A stretch of DNA of 36,264 bases from Puia dinghuensis (GTDB lineage Bacteria > Bacteroidota > Bacteroidia > Chitinophagales > Chitinophagaceae): positions 1 to 36,264 of the forward strand of contig JAMFSL010000221.1 in assembly GCA_026225275.1 (NCBI GenBank). Direction: 5' to 3'. Below the pieces are notes generated by a model that was given only the letters and a program-made list of their open reading frames with translations, was not told the DNA's origin and did no database searches. Shown piece by piece: positions 1 through 7,832 of the stretch; the stretch's first letter is position 1; every line of letters starts with the position of its first letter. Made by a program: the position numbers and the translations under genes.

Positions 1-594
1 ACCAAAGAGCTCATCGTCGTGAACGATTGCTCCACGGATACGACCGGGCAGGTTATCCGGGATTATATTGCAGCGATGCCTGACATGGATATTAAATTCT
101 GCGAGCACGCGGTCAATCAAGGTAAAGATTATTGTGCCATGGAGATGGATATCAATGTCCGGCGCTATGTAGGGGGTCACCCACGCACTCGCGAAAATGC
201 TGAACAGCGATTTCCCGTGAATCAACTTGAAAAGATGTCGACAGATCGGCTAGCCCTTTGGGCAACAGTTTTGAGAACTGAAAATGTTTACATCGGCCGC
301 TGCGGATTGTATCCGCATCTCGGTGCTGATGGGAAAACAATATCCGATGAAGCTGTATTGGCATTTTACATCGCATTTCCCTATTGGCATCAAGGGTTTG
401 CAACGGAAGCCGGAAAGGCATTTATTCAGTTTGGTTTTGGCGAATTGACGCTCAGGCGTATTGTGACTACTGTCGAGAAAGGTAATGACGCATCCGTACA
501 CGTTCTTCAAAAATTAGGCTTCTCATTAGCAAATACAGAAGAAGGGCCAAGAACATTTTATCATTTTACTTTGCAAAAAAACATCGTAGGTTAA
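1..594 (+). pseudogene. Glycosyltransferase family 2 fragment fused in frame to a truncated GNAT acetyltransferase
   Basis: The reading frame is open from base 1. Its first 42 codons read like the N-terminus of a family 2 glycosyltransferase: KELIVVNDCSTDTT is the usual nucleotide-binding strand with the D-x-S-T-D motif, and the stretch ends at NQGK (about 112-126), where the family normally continues with a G-x-x-x-A-R-N segment. Instead the frame changes family. From about 139 it reads MDINVRRYVGG, then IGRCGLYP, YWHQGFATEAGKAF and VLQKLGF, which is the core and acetyl-CoA-binding part of a RimJ/RimL-type GNAT. The first beta strand of the GNAT (usually R-L-x-L-R) is missing, so both partners are incomplete. 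The acetyl-CoA-binding region looks intact, but the chimera is unlikely to have either original activity. The 5' end may extend left of the window. Either a deletion between two genes or an assembly join would produce this. Confidence 0.6.
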
Positions 595-716
595 CGCCGC
601 AAAATCACTATATCAAAAACCCGAACCTTCTCATCAAAAATAGACACGAACGCCTCGAGATCCTTTTGGAAAACGGCCTGCTTATAGCTGTCAAATAAAG
701 ATTCTAAATCCGCCAT
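591..716 (-). pseudogene. N-terminal fragment of an NTF2-like (SnoaL/DUF4440-type) protein
   Basis: From ATG at 716 the minus strand encodes 41 residues. MADLESLFDSYKQAVFQKDL, then EAFVSIFDEKVRVFD, matches the opening helices of NTF2-like proteins, which are normally about 120-140 residues long. After VRVFD the sequence turns into IVILRR and stops. The stop overlaps the stop of the convergent acetyltransferase by four bases. The truncation therefore falls exactly where two unrelated genes meet, which suggests that the rest was deleted. No function is expected from the fragment. It lies 40 bp downstream of the GH5-like gene on the same strand. Confidence 0.5.
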
Positions 717-756
717 AGTCGATAAATTTTCTAAAGTGAAAATAATAACAAGCTCC

Positions 757-1947
757 CTAATCAGGAAATACAATCTTTTGGGTACCCGGCGAAGCCGTAT
801 TAATCCCGTACCCCGTTCCATTCAACATGTTATAGCCCCAAGAATTTTGCGAAGGCGATGTGGGAACCGTCACCCCGTCCCCCTGAGGCTTATTATTGAT
901 AGTCATATTCATATCGTAGGGTGCCGTACCGGTCTCATCCGTGGTGCCGTCGTTATACCACTCCCAGGCCAGATAGCCAATGCCCAGGCCGTTGGCCTTG
1001 GTCAGGAGATCCGCATAGCCTGTGGGTGCGCTGCCATCCGGGAGGATATTGCCCATTTCGCCGATCACGAAAGGCAATCCGCTATTGATCACTGCCTGTA
1101 ATCGAGAGGTCGGGTCGACTGTCGGTGTACTCTGCCCATCGTTCTCCCAATAATAAGTATGAATACCAAAAAGAAGGTTATGCAAAGGGTCCTGGCTGAG
1201 CAGGTACTGCCCGTTACTGGTCCCTTGTCCATAAGAATTGGAAGTAAATACATCTTCCCTGTCCCCGAATCCATAAGCGTCGATCATCAGCGGCACCTTT
1301 ACGCCTGCGTTCCGGATGGCAGCAATAGCAGACGTATAGGTATTGATAAAGGTATTGACGTCGTTCTGACTATAATTATTGCCATTCGTACTGTAATTGG
1401 CGCCCCATTCATTGGCCAGATTGACCACCAGGTGAGTTTGGTGTTTGTTGATAACAGCCACGACGGCGGGCTCAGTCCAAAAGGCTGTGATGATTTGCTG
1501 AAACTGCGCGACATCGTCGTCGCCGGTCAGGTCGTGCAACATGACGATGGACAAGATCCCCTGATTGGCAAAGGCGGTGATGGCCCGGTCCAGGTCATCC
1601 GCTGTATAAAAGGTTGTCCCGGTCTGAGGTTCCGGGCTTCCGGAGATATGGGAATACCAGCCGAGCCGTACGACATTGGCCTTTGTCGATGCCACGGCCG
1701 CCGCTACAGCGCTCACATCATCTGCCCAACCGTCCTTGTAGGTGTCCACATTGACCCCGCGCAGCAGGACAGGATTGCCATTCGCGTCAGTCAGGTTGCG
1801 GCCCTTAACCTGTAAATACACATTATCCGCATTCACGCTGTCCGGCTGGCTGCCTGACTGTCCACCCGGCTGGGAATCGCTTGTTTTGCTACAGGCAGAA
1901 AAAATCACGAAAAGGATAGCGAGGATCAGAGATAAAGACCGTTTCAT
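757..1947 (-). CDS. GH5-family (cellulase/mannanase-like) surface lipoprotein
   Basis: The protein has 396 residues and begins with a lipoprotein signal peptide (MKRSLSLILAILFVIFSAC, lipid-anchored Cys19), followed by a Ser/Gly/Gln-rich linker to about residue 40. The rest is a glycoside hydrolase clan A barrel. LLRGVNVDTY (61-70) is the usual GH5 opening strand. NLANEW (177-181) carries the Asn-Glu acid/base pair with Glu180. GIHTYY (261-266) supplies the active-site His and Tyr. FVIGEMG (293-299) carries the nucleophile Glu297. The likely activity is endo-cleavage of a beta-1,4-glucan or mannan at the cell surface; the subfamily cannot be fixed by eye. A direct-repeat operator candidate lies 53-86 bp upstream of the start. 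No polysaccharide-utilisation (SusC/SusD) genes are adjacent. Confidence 0.8.
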   Translation of the reverse strand: MKRSLSLILAILFVIFSACSKTSDSQPGGQSGSQPDSVNADNVYLQVKGRNLTDANGNPVLLRGVNVDTYKDGWADDVSAVAAAVASTKANVVRLGWYSHISGSPEPQTGTTFYTADDLDRAITAFANQGILSIVMLHDLTGDDDVAQFQQIITAFWTEPAVVAVINKHQTHLVVNLANEWGANYSTNGNNYSQNDVNTFINTYTSAIAAIRNAGVKVPLMIDAYGFGDREDVFTSNSYGQGTSNGQYLLSQDPLHNLLFGIHTYYWENDGQSTPTVDPTSRLQAVINSGLPFVIGEMGNILPDGSAPTGYADLLTKANGLGIGYLAWEWYNDGTTDETGTAPYDMNMTINNKPQGDGVTVPTSPSQNSWGYNMLNGTGYGINTASPGTQKIVFPD

Positions 1948-1999
1948 CCGCAGAATTTTAGGGTCAAGATAATGTCTTCAGACGGCTCGCGGCAGCGCG

Positions 2000-2033
2000 T
2001 ATCGACGAATGACGTCAGATATCGACCAATGAC
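2000..2033 (-). promoter_or_regulatory. 14-bp direct repeat upstream of the GH5-like gene
   Basis: TATCGACGAATGAC (2000-2013) is repeated as TATCGACCAATGAC (2020-2033), with 13 of 14 bases identical and a period of 20 bp, about two helical turns. The pair ends 28 bp upstream of a TATCTTGA element on the minus strand (1964-1971) that resembles a weak Bacteroidota -7 box ahead of the GH5-like start at 1947. This arrangement suits a dimeric activator binding in tandem, for example a LytTR-type response regulator; the regulator is inferred. The site could equally act on the divergent rmuC gene. Confidence 0.4.
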
Positions 2034-2117
2034 AAATACCGAACACCATTTGTTTGGGATCTTATCTATCCGGCTAAAAATAATCCTAATTTCACACCTG
2101 TAGCAATTCCCCCATGT

Positions 2118-3383
2118 ATGACTACCATTGAGATTGCAGTTGCGCTCATAGCCGCCTTCGCCGCCGGTATCCTGTTATCCTGGCTGCTCGTGAAGTCGCA
2201 GTGGTCGGCTAGGCTAAGCATCCTGCAAGCCGCCTATGACGAGCAGAAAAAAAAGATCGCCGAACAAAGTCTTTTTCTTGCCAACTCCGAAAAAGCGATG
2301 AGAGACGCCTTCGGATCGCTGGCCGCTGACGCCCTGCACAAAAACAACCAGGCATTCGTCACCCTGGCCGAATCCAAACTCAATGAGAAAGTGACCGAAG
2401 CCAAAGGAATACTGGAAGGCAAAGAAAAGGCTATTGACAGGCTTGTCGAGCCATTGAAGACGAGCCTCGATAAGATGGAAACGAAGATCAATGACCTCGA
2501 GATAAAAAGAGAAGGTGCATACAGTAATATCCAAACGATATTGGATGGCATGCAAAAAAGCGCACAGGCCCTGGATAAGGGAACTCAAAACCTGATCAGC
2601 GCGCTGAAAAGCAGCAGCATGCGCGGCAGATACGGAGAAATAGGGTTACGCCGCGTGGTTGAATTCGCCGGCATGACCGAGCATTGTGATTTCGTAGAGC
2701 AAGTCAGCACAGCTTCCGAAGGAGGAGCGCTCCGGCCGGACATGATCATTAAACTGCCCGAAAAAAAGACCATTATCGTCGATTCAAAAACACCGCTGGA
2801 TGCGTATATGAAAGCTTTTGAAACGGATAATGAACCACAACAACTCGCCTTCCTGAGCCAACATGCCACAGCAGTAAAAGATCATCTCAGAAAGCTAAGC
2901 AGCAAAGGTTACTGGAGCCAGTTCGCCGAATCTCCCGATTATGTGGTATTATATATGCAGATCGAATCCTCTTTTGCCGCGGCGCTGCAGTCGGATCCGA
3001 CGCTGATCGAAGAAGCTATCCGGCACAAGATCATCTTCGCCACCCCGACGACACTGATCACCCTGCTGCGCACAGTCGGATTCATCTGGCAACAGCGTAA
3101 TGTAGCCGATAATATCGAGCAGATCCGGGATGCGGGAATTGAACTGTATAACCGGACTACGGTGCTGCTGAAGCATTTCAGCAATATCGGCGGCGGCCTG
3201 AAATCTGCAGTCGATAACTATAATAGCGCTGTCGCCTCATTGGAAAGCCGGTTCACCCCACAAGCCAGAAAACTGCATGCCCTCGGTTCGGCATATACCA
3301 AAAACGTCATCCCGGATATTCAGCCCGTTGAATTGGCCATCAGGGATGTGGTGGCTCCGGAAGACGGGGCTGGGGAAGACTAA
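2118..3383 (+). CDS. rmuC: DNA recombination protein RmuC
   Basis: This 421-residue protein has one N-terminal membrane segment (about residues 4-24), a long Lys/Glu/Gln/Ala-rich coiled coil to about residue 150, and the RmuC domain. Family landmarks are SSSMRGRYGEIGLRRVVEFA, LRPDMIIKLPEKKTIIVDSK, TPLDAYMKAFE, and the C-terminal ATPTTLITLLRTVGFIWQQ. RmuC limits inversions at short inverted repeats in E. coli and its core resembles nuclease folds. The IVDSKTP segment is the conserved Asp-x-Lys-like part of that core. The ATG at 2118 puts the membrane segment at the N-terminus, as expected. The last 44 bases overlap the convergent HxlR gene. Confidence 0.9.
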   Translation: MTTIEIAVALIAAFAAGILLSWLLVKSQWSARLSILQAAYDEQKKKIAEQSLFLANSEKAMRDAFGSLAADALHKNNQAFVTLAESKLNEKVTEAKGILEGKEKAIDRLVEPLKTSLDKMETKINDLEIKREGAYSNIQTILDGMQKSAQALDKGTQNLISALKSSSMRGRYGEIGLRRVVEFAGMTEHCDFVEQVSTASEGGALRPDMIIKLPEKKTIIVDSKTPLDAYMKAFETDNEPQQLAFLSQHATAVKDHLRKLSSKGYWSQFAESPDYVVLYMQIESSFAAALQSDPTLIEEAIRHKIIFATPTTLITLLRTVGFIWQQRNVADNIEQIRDAGIELYNRTTVLLKHFSNIGGGLKSAVDNYNSAVASLESRFTPQARKLHALGSAYTKNVIPDIQPVELAIRDVVAPEDGAGED

Positions 3384-3747
3384 GGTGAATTAATGTTACT
3401 TGCCGGCTTCTATGCACGAGCCCCCATTTCTTGATCTCCTCCATCATCGGAAGGATCGTTTGACCAAACTCCGTCAGCTTATATTCCACCGTGGGGGGTA
3501 CCGTAGCGAAAACCTCTCTGCCGATCAATCCATCTGCCTCTAACTCCCGCAGCTGTGACGTCAACATGGTGGGCGAAATCCCTTTGATCTCCCTTTCCAA
3601 AACCTTAAAGCGTTTGGGGTTTCCGTTTCCCTGAATCAACGCATGCAGAATGCGCAATTTGTACTTTCCGCTTAGTAAACTCACAGCATATTCAACCGGA
3701 CAGGAAATTTTTTCCTGTTTCTTCTTTTTTATCTCTCTCGCTTTCAA
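3340..3747 (-). CDS. HxlR-family winged-helix transcriptional regulator
   Basis: The 135-residue protein carries the HxlR signature throughout: ISCPVEYAVSLLSGKYKLRI, then FKVLEREIKGISPTMLTSQL, RELEADGLI, and PPTVEYKLTEFGQTILPMM before the terminal helix EEIKKWG. These regulators usually bind as dimers and often control a divergent oxidoreductase gene. Here the divergent neighbour is only a C-terminal oxidoreductase remnant (3771-4004), so the original target may have been lost. The tail after KKWG (about 22 residues, Pro/Leu-rich) does not look like the family. It is encoded antisense to the last 44 bases of rmuC and may be read-through into foreign sequence after a lost stop. Confidence 0.85.
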   Translation of the reverse strand: MKAREIKKKKQEKISCPVEYAVSLLSGKYKLRILHALIQGNGNPKRFKVLEREIKGISPTMLTSQLRELEADGLIGREVFATVPPTVEYKLTEFGQTILPMMEEIKKWGLVHRSRQVTLIHLSLPQPRLPEPPHP

Positions 3748-3770
3748 ATTACTATAGTTTTCTTTACTAA

Positions 3771-4004
3771 TACAGTACCCGAACGCTGACGGCCAAAGGA
3801 ATCACGATAAAACCTTTCGCCAATTTCAGAACCGAAACGGTGATGAACCCGCAACGGCTGGAAAATGCCCTTTCAGCGCTCGGAGCTATCATCGACAGGC
3901 CCCATTTCAAAACGAAGGCCGGCATGAAATTTACATTAGCGGAAATAAACGATGCGCTGGGATTTATTGCAGCCCATGGAGAAAAAGCGATTTTGTGCCC
4001 ATAG
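3771..4004 (+). pseudogene. C-terminal remnant of a zinc-type alcohol dehydrogenase/quinone oxidoreductase
   Basis: After a TAA at 3768-3770 this frame stays open for about 77 codons without a sensible early start. It reads LTAKGITIKPFANFRT, then TVMNPQRLENALSAL, KFTLAEINDALGFIAAHGEK and AILCP before the stop. That is the end of the NADPH:quinone reductase/zinc alcohol dehydrogenase family: the last Rossmann elements, the substrate-domain return, and the terminal A-x-L-x-P. About three quarters of the gene is missing. The break lies just upstream of the HxlR gene, where the start and promoter of a divergent target would have been, so a deletion is the simplest explanation. This remnant accounts for most of the apparent gap between 3748 and 4063. 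Confidence 0.65.
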
Positions 4005-4063
4005 CGGCTAAGATCTATTTTATCTCCGGCAAAAATTCTATCTTCCCCACGAAATAGCTCAGT

Positions 4064-4522
4064 ATGATTACCTCGACATTAGACCAGCTTCATTGGTACA
4101 GGATCATCAGCCCAAACTTCGAAAAAGCTATCCAATACGTTCTTTCGACGGATTTCGCCCGCCTGGAAACGGGCAAATACCCGGTCGACGGCGATAACGT
4201 GTTCGCGATTGTCAACGAATACACGACCAAACCTCTCGCCGAATGCGATCCGGAAAGCCACCGGGATTATGCAGACATCCAGATCGTTATCGCCGGCGCT
4301 GAAAAATTCGGCTATACCCCGCTCACCAACCAGGCCGCCACGACCCCTTACAACCCCGAGAAAGACGTAGCGTTCTATTCCCTGGCAACGGAAGAGCTCA
4401 ATTATTTGACGCTGCCCGCCGGTCAGTTCATTCTTTTTTTCCCTTCCGATATCCATCAGCCGGAAGTCTTCGTCGCCCAGCCGGCCCTGGTGAAAAAGGT
4501 CGTCATGAAAGTCGCCCTGTAG
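4064..4522 (+). CDS. YhcH/YjgK/YiaL-family (DUF386) sugar-metabolism protein
   Basis: This 152-residue single-domain protein matches the YhcH/NanQ cupin-like family. Diagnostic parts are SHRDYADIQIVIAGAEKFGY (the conserved E/S-H-x-x-Y-x-D-x-Q metal-site region), then DVAFYS, LPAGQFILFFPSDIHQPEV, and KKVVMKV at the end. E. coli NanQ is proposed to help anomerise sialic acid; other members sit with sugar-acid or beta-galactoside genes. No sialic acid genes are present here. The downstream GreA/B-like gene starts 19 bp later and seems to have its own -7 element. Confidence 0.85.
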   Translation: MITSTLDQLHWYRIISPNFEKAIQYVLSTDFARLETGKYPVDGDNVFAIVNEYTTKPLAECDPESHRDYADIQIVIAGAEKFGYTPLTNQAATTPYNPEKDVAFYSLATEELNYLTLPAGQFILFFPSDIHQPEVFVAQPALVKKVVMKVAL

Positions 4523-4528
4523 CAATGC

Positions 4529-4536
4529 TATCTTTA
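4529..4536 (+). promoter_or_regulatory. Candidate Bacteroidota -7 element for the GreA/B-like gene
   Basis: TATCTTTA matches the Bacteroidota TAnnTTTG -7 consensus at seven of eight positions and lies five bases upstream of the ATG at 4542. Transcription would begin essentially at the start codon, giving a nearly leaderless message. A clear TTTG -33 box is not visible. Confidence 0.3.
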
Positions 4537-4541
4537 TACTT

Positions 4542-5009
4542 ATGGACAAAGCGGAGAAAATAGCCTTTAAGCAACAGCTGAAGCGTTGGGCGCTGGACGG
4601 GATCGGTCACCGCATTGCCGCCAGCCGCGAAGCTATCGATCAGGCCCAGCAGGCAGCCAATCAGGAAGAAAAAAGCTCCGCCGGCGATAAATATGAGACC
4701 GGGCGTGCCATGGGACATCTGCAAAAAGATATGCATGCCCGCCAGCTGGCAGAATCGCTGAAAGAACTGGCTGCTCTTCATTCGGTCCAGACAGATGTAC
4801 TTTATCCCGCCGCAGGCCCTGGCGCATTTGTCCAGGCGGAAGGCATCGCCTTCTTCATTGCTGCCGGACTGGGCCGCCAACAGCACGAAGGAGAGACCAT
4901 CCTCTTTCTTTCGCCCCACGCTCCGCTTGCTAAACTTTTGCAAAATAAAAAACCCGGTGACAGCATTTTCTTTCAGAGCAAAAATGTCACTATACTGGAA
5001 ATTTTTTAG
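4542..5009 (+). CDS. Small GreA/GreB-like C-terminal-domain protein
   Basis: The 155-residue protein has a charged helical N-terminal half with EEKSSAGDKYETGRAMGHLQ (about residues 41-60), followed by a beta-rich C-terminal half (AEGIAFFIAAGLG, FLSPHAPLAKLLQNKKPGDS, then IFFQSK). This matches a Bacteroidota family often mislabelled 3-oxoacyl-ACP synthase. Its layout, a helical hairpin then an FKBP-like domain with a PLGKALLGKKVGD-type motif, is that of transcript-cleavage factors GreA/GreB. The real role is unproven; an RNA polymerase secondary-channel ligand is a reasonable guess. It lacks every ketosynthase feature. Confidence 0.7.
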   Translation: MDKAEKIAFKQQLKRWALDGIGHRIAASREAIDQAQQAANQEEKSSAGDKYETGRAMGHLQKDMHARQLAESLKELAALHSVQTDVLYPAAGPGAFVQAEGIAFFIAAGLGRQQHEGETILFLSPHAPLAKLLQNKKPGDSIFFQSKNVTILEIF

Positions 5010-5092
5010 GAAAAGAACATTACAATATTCAAGGAAAAACTACCTTCCCTAAGAGATCATTATCATCTACTTAAATACTTCTGTTAAACACC

Positions 5093-7030
5093 ATGAGAAA
5101 GCTCACCCTCTTGCTGCTGTCCGTCCTTTCTGCTCTTTTTGCCTATTCTCAGGATACATCACTTGCGATCATCCCGCAACCCGTCAGTGAACAGCTGACC
5201 GGCGGCCATTTCGTGCTGCCTCCCTCCATTGTGGTAGAAACCCTCAATCAAAAACCGTTGGCTCATACCTTACAGGACCTGAAGACACATCTCTCTGTGC
5301 CGACTGGTTATTCCGTCACGGTTACCAGCCAGCCCAGCCCGGCCGCTACGATTCGCCTGGTCCTCAATAAAACTGTTGACAATACGCTTGGCGCCGAAGG
5401 CTATAACCTGTCAGTCACCTCCCGGGCGGTGGTGATCCGGGCCAACCAGCCCGCCGGTCTTTTCTATGGCGTCCAGACCTTATACCAATTGCTGCCCAAA
5501 GAAATAGGAAGTCCTGTTCCCGTGAAAAATGTCGTTTGGAAAGCGCCCTGTGTGACCATCACCGATTATCCCCGGTTCGGCTGGAGAGGTTTCATGTTGG
5601 ATGTCGCCCGCCATTTCTCCACCAAACAGGAAGTGAAGGGTTTTATCGATGAAATGGTTCAATATAAATTCAATCTGCTGCATCTTCACCTCACCGATGA
5701 TGAAGGATGGAGGATCCAGATCAAGAGCCTCCCTAAACTCACTACCGTAGGCGCCTGGAATGTCCGCAGGCAAGGAACATTCGGCACCTTTGCCGCACCT
5801 GCCGCAGACGAACCCAAAGATTACGGCGGTTATTATACCCAGGACGATATCCGGGAAATCGTGTAATATGCGAAAGACCGCTTCGTCGACATCCTGCCGG
5901 AAGTAGATGTTCCCGGTCATAGCCTGGCGGCGGTCGCCTCCTATCCCGAACTCTCCTGCACGGAAGGATCGGAGAATTATCGCGTGCGCTCGGGAGAGAA
6001 AATTATGGATTGGCATAAAGGGGGCTTCACTGCGTTGATCGACAATACCCTCTGCCCTGCCAATGAACGCGTCTATCCCTTCCTGGATTCCGTCTTTACA
6101 GAGCTGGCCACCCTCTTTCCCTTTCCCTATATCCATGTAGGCGGCGACGAATGCGCCAAGAATTTCTGGGAGAAAAGCGATGCCGTCAAGCAGCTGATGC
6201 AGCAGCAAGGACTCAAGACGATGGAAGAAGTGCAGAGCTATTTTGAAAAAAGGGTAGAGAAGATCGTGGAATCCAAAGGAAAGAAGGTCATCGGCTGGGA
6301 TGAGATCCTGGAAGGCGGACTCGCCCCCAATGCTGCCGTCATGAGCTGGCGTGGCGTGGCTGGAGGCATTGCCGCCGCCAAACTGGGCCACCAGGTCGTC
6401 ATGAGCCCTACCACTTTCGTCTACCTGGACTATATGCAGGGCGATGCCGCCATAGAGCCCCCGGTATATGCTACTCTCCGGCTGTCGACGGTATATTCCT
6501 ACGAACCGGTACCCGATAGCGTCGACCCCAAACTGATCATCGGTGGCCAGGCCAACCTTTGGACGGAACAGATTTATAATGTCCGCCACCGGCAATACAT
6601 GATCTGGCCCCGCAGCATGGCCGTTGCCGAAGACTTCTGGTCACAGAAAAACAGGAAGGACTGGAATAGTTTTACCCGTCGGGTAGAAGCCAGCTTCGGC
6701 CGTATGGATGCCGAACAGGTCAAGTACGCACGTTCGATGTTCGACGCCATCATTACACCTAAGAAAGATGCCAAGGCCTTCGATTCTATCACCGTGGATC
6801 TATCGACGGAGGTAGCGGGTCTGGATATTTATTATAGCTTCGACAACTCCAACCCGGATAATTTCTATCCCAAATACAGCTCGACCCTGGCCATACCGAA
6901 AGAGGCGTCCTGGCTCAAAGTCATTACTTACCGGGACGGTCACCCCATCGGCCGCCAGATCGATGTCCCTGTTGGAGATCTGCAACGTCGCGTCGGCGTG
7001 ACCGCCATCAGCATCAAACCGGCAGACTAG
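5093..7030 (+). pseudogene. GH20 beta-N-acetylhexosaminidase interrupted by one in-frame TAA
   Basis: One frame runs 646 codons from ATG 5093 to TAG 7028-7030, broken only by TAA at 5864-5866 (codon 258). The parts are a signal peptide (residues 1-20, ending AYSQ), the GH20b domain to about 150, and the (beta/alpha)8 barrel with HLHLTDDEGWRIQIK before the stop. After the stop come DILPEVDVPGHS, the catalytic Asp352-Glu353 pair in HVGGDE, and a C-terminal chitobiase-like domain (from about 560) ending IKPAD. The enzyme would remove terminal GlcNAc/GalNAc from chitin or glycans in the periplasm. The stop separates the signal peptide from the catalytic pair, so neither half should work alone. 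The interrupted residue lies in EIV-x-YAKDRF; a single change from CAA, GAA or AAA gives TAA. No other decay is visible, so the mutation is recent, read through, or a sequencing error. Confidence 0.85.
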
Positions 7031-7031
7031 T

Positions 7032-7832
7032 ATGAAAGACGTCCTGGGACAGGCTATCTCGGATTATTATCAAAAGGCCGGCGGCGATAAACCCCCTGGC
7101 GGGAAGTCGACCGGCGCCGAAAACGGGGCCGCCGCCGAAAAATCCACGCGCGCTGCGACCTCACGCCGCGATAAGCTTTGGGTCCACACCTCGTCAACCC
7201 TCGGCTGGCCCGGTGACAAGCGCATCCATCCCCGTGAAGAAATGCCGGTAAAGATCTATTTCCGTTCGATGGAAGAGATGCCGGAGCTGGAATGGATCGC
7301 CCTGCAGCAATGCCGCGGTCGGATCCTGGATATCGGCGCCGGAGCAGGCAGTCATGCCCTCGCCTTGCAGCAGCTGGACCAGGACGTGACAGCACTGGAG
7401 ATCTCTCCGCTGGCCTCCGAAGTGATAAATGCCCGGGGTGTAAAAAAAGTTCTTTGCCAGGATGTCTTCCAGCTCGCCGGCCGTAAAAAATACGATACGC
7501 TCCTGCTAATGATGAATGGGATTGGTCTCGCCGGCACCGTTGAGGGGTTGCACACCTTCCTGCGGAAAGCCCGGGTCTTGTTGCGCCCGGGTGGCCACCT
7601 CGTCTTTGACTCCTCAGACATCTCCTACCTCTACGGCGGAACCCCACCACCGCCTCCGGGCTATTATGGGGAGCTCCTCTACCGATACGAATACCGGCGA
7701 CAGCTTTCCGATCCCTTCAACTGGTTGTTCATCGACCGCAAAACCCTGGCCGATATCACCGCGGCTGAAGGCTGGCAAATGGAACTCCTGTATGAAGATG
7801 CGAACGATCAATTCCTGGTGAAATGCACCTGA
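7032..7832 (+). CDS. Class I SAM-dependent methyltransferase
   Basis: The 266-residue protein starts one base after the GH20 stop, so the two are probably co-transcribed. The Rossmann methyltransferase core begins at about residue 97: ILDIGAGAGSHALAL is motif I (SAM binding), VTALEIS is motif II with the acidic ribose-binding residue, and LLRPGGHLVFDSSD is the post-motif III segment. The substrate is not evident. Residues 17-48 form an odd low-complexity linker rich in Gly, Ala, Lys and Pro between a short N-terminal helix and the core. A proline run (GGTPPPPPGYYGE) occurs near residue 205. The 3' end overlaps the convergent membrane-protein gene by 25 bases. Confidence 0.85.
   Translation: MKDVLGQAISDYYQKAGGDKPPGGKSTGAENGAAAEKSTRAATSRRDKLWVHTSSTLGWPGDKRIHPREEMPVKIYFRSMEEMPELEWIALQQCRGRILDIGAGAGSHALALQQLDQDVTALEISPLASEVINARGVKKVLCQDVFQLAGRKKYDTLLLMMNGIGLAGTVEGLHTFLRKARVLLRPGGHLVFDSSDISYLYGGTPPPPPGYYGELLYRYEYRRQLSDPFNWLFIDRKTLADITAAEGWQMELLYEDANDQFLVKCT

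Noticed and set aside
5480-6595. Long antisense reading frame opposite the GH20 gene
   Set aside because: It is a shadow of a biased GC-rich codon pattern; the plus strand has clear family motifs and the antisense protein has none.
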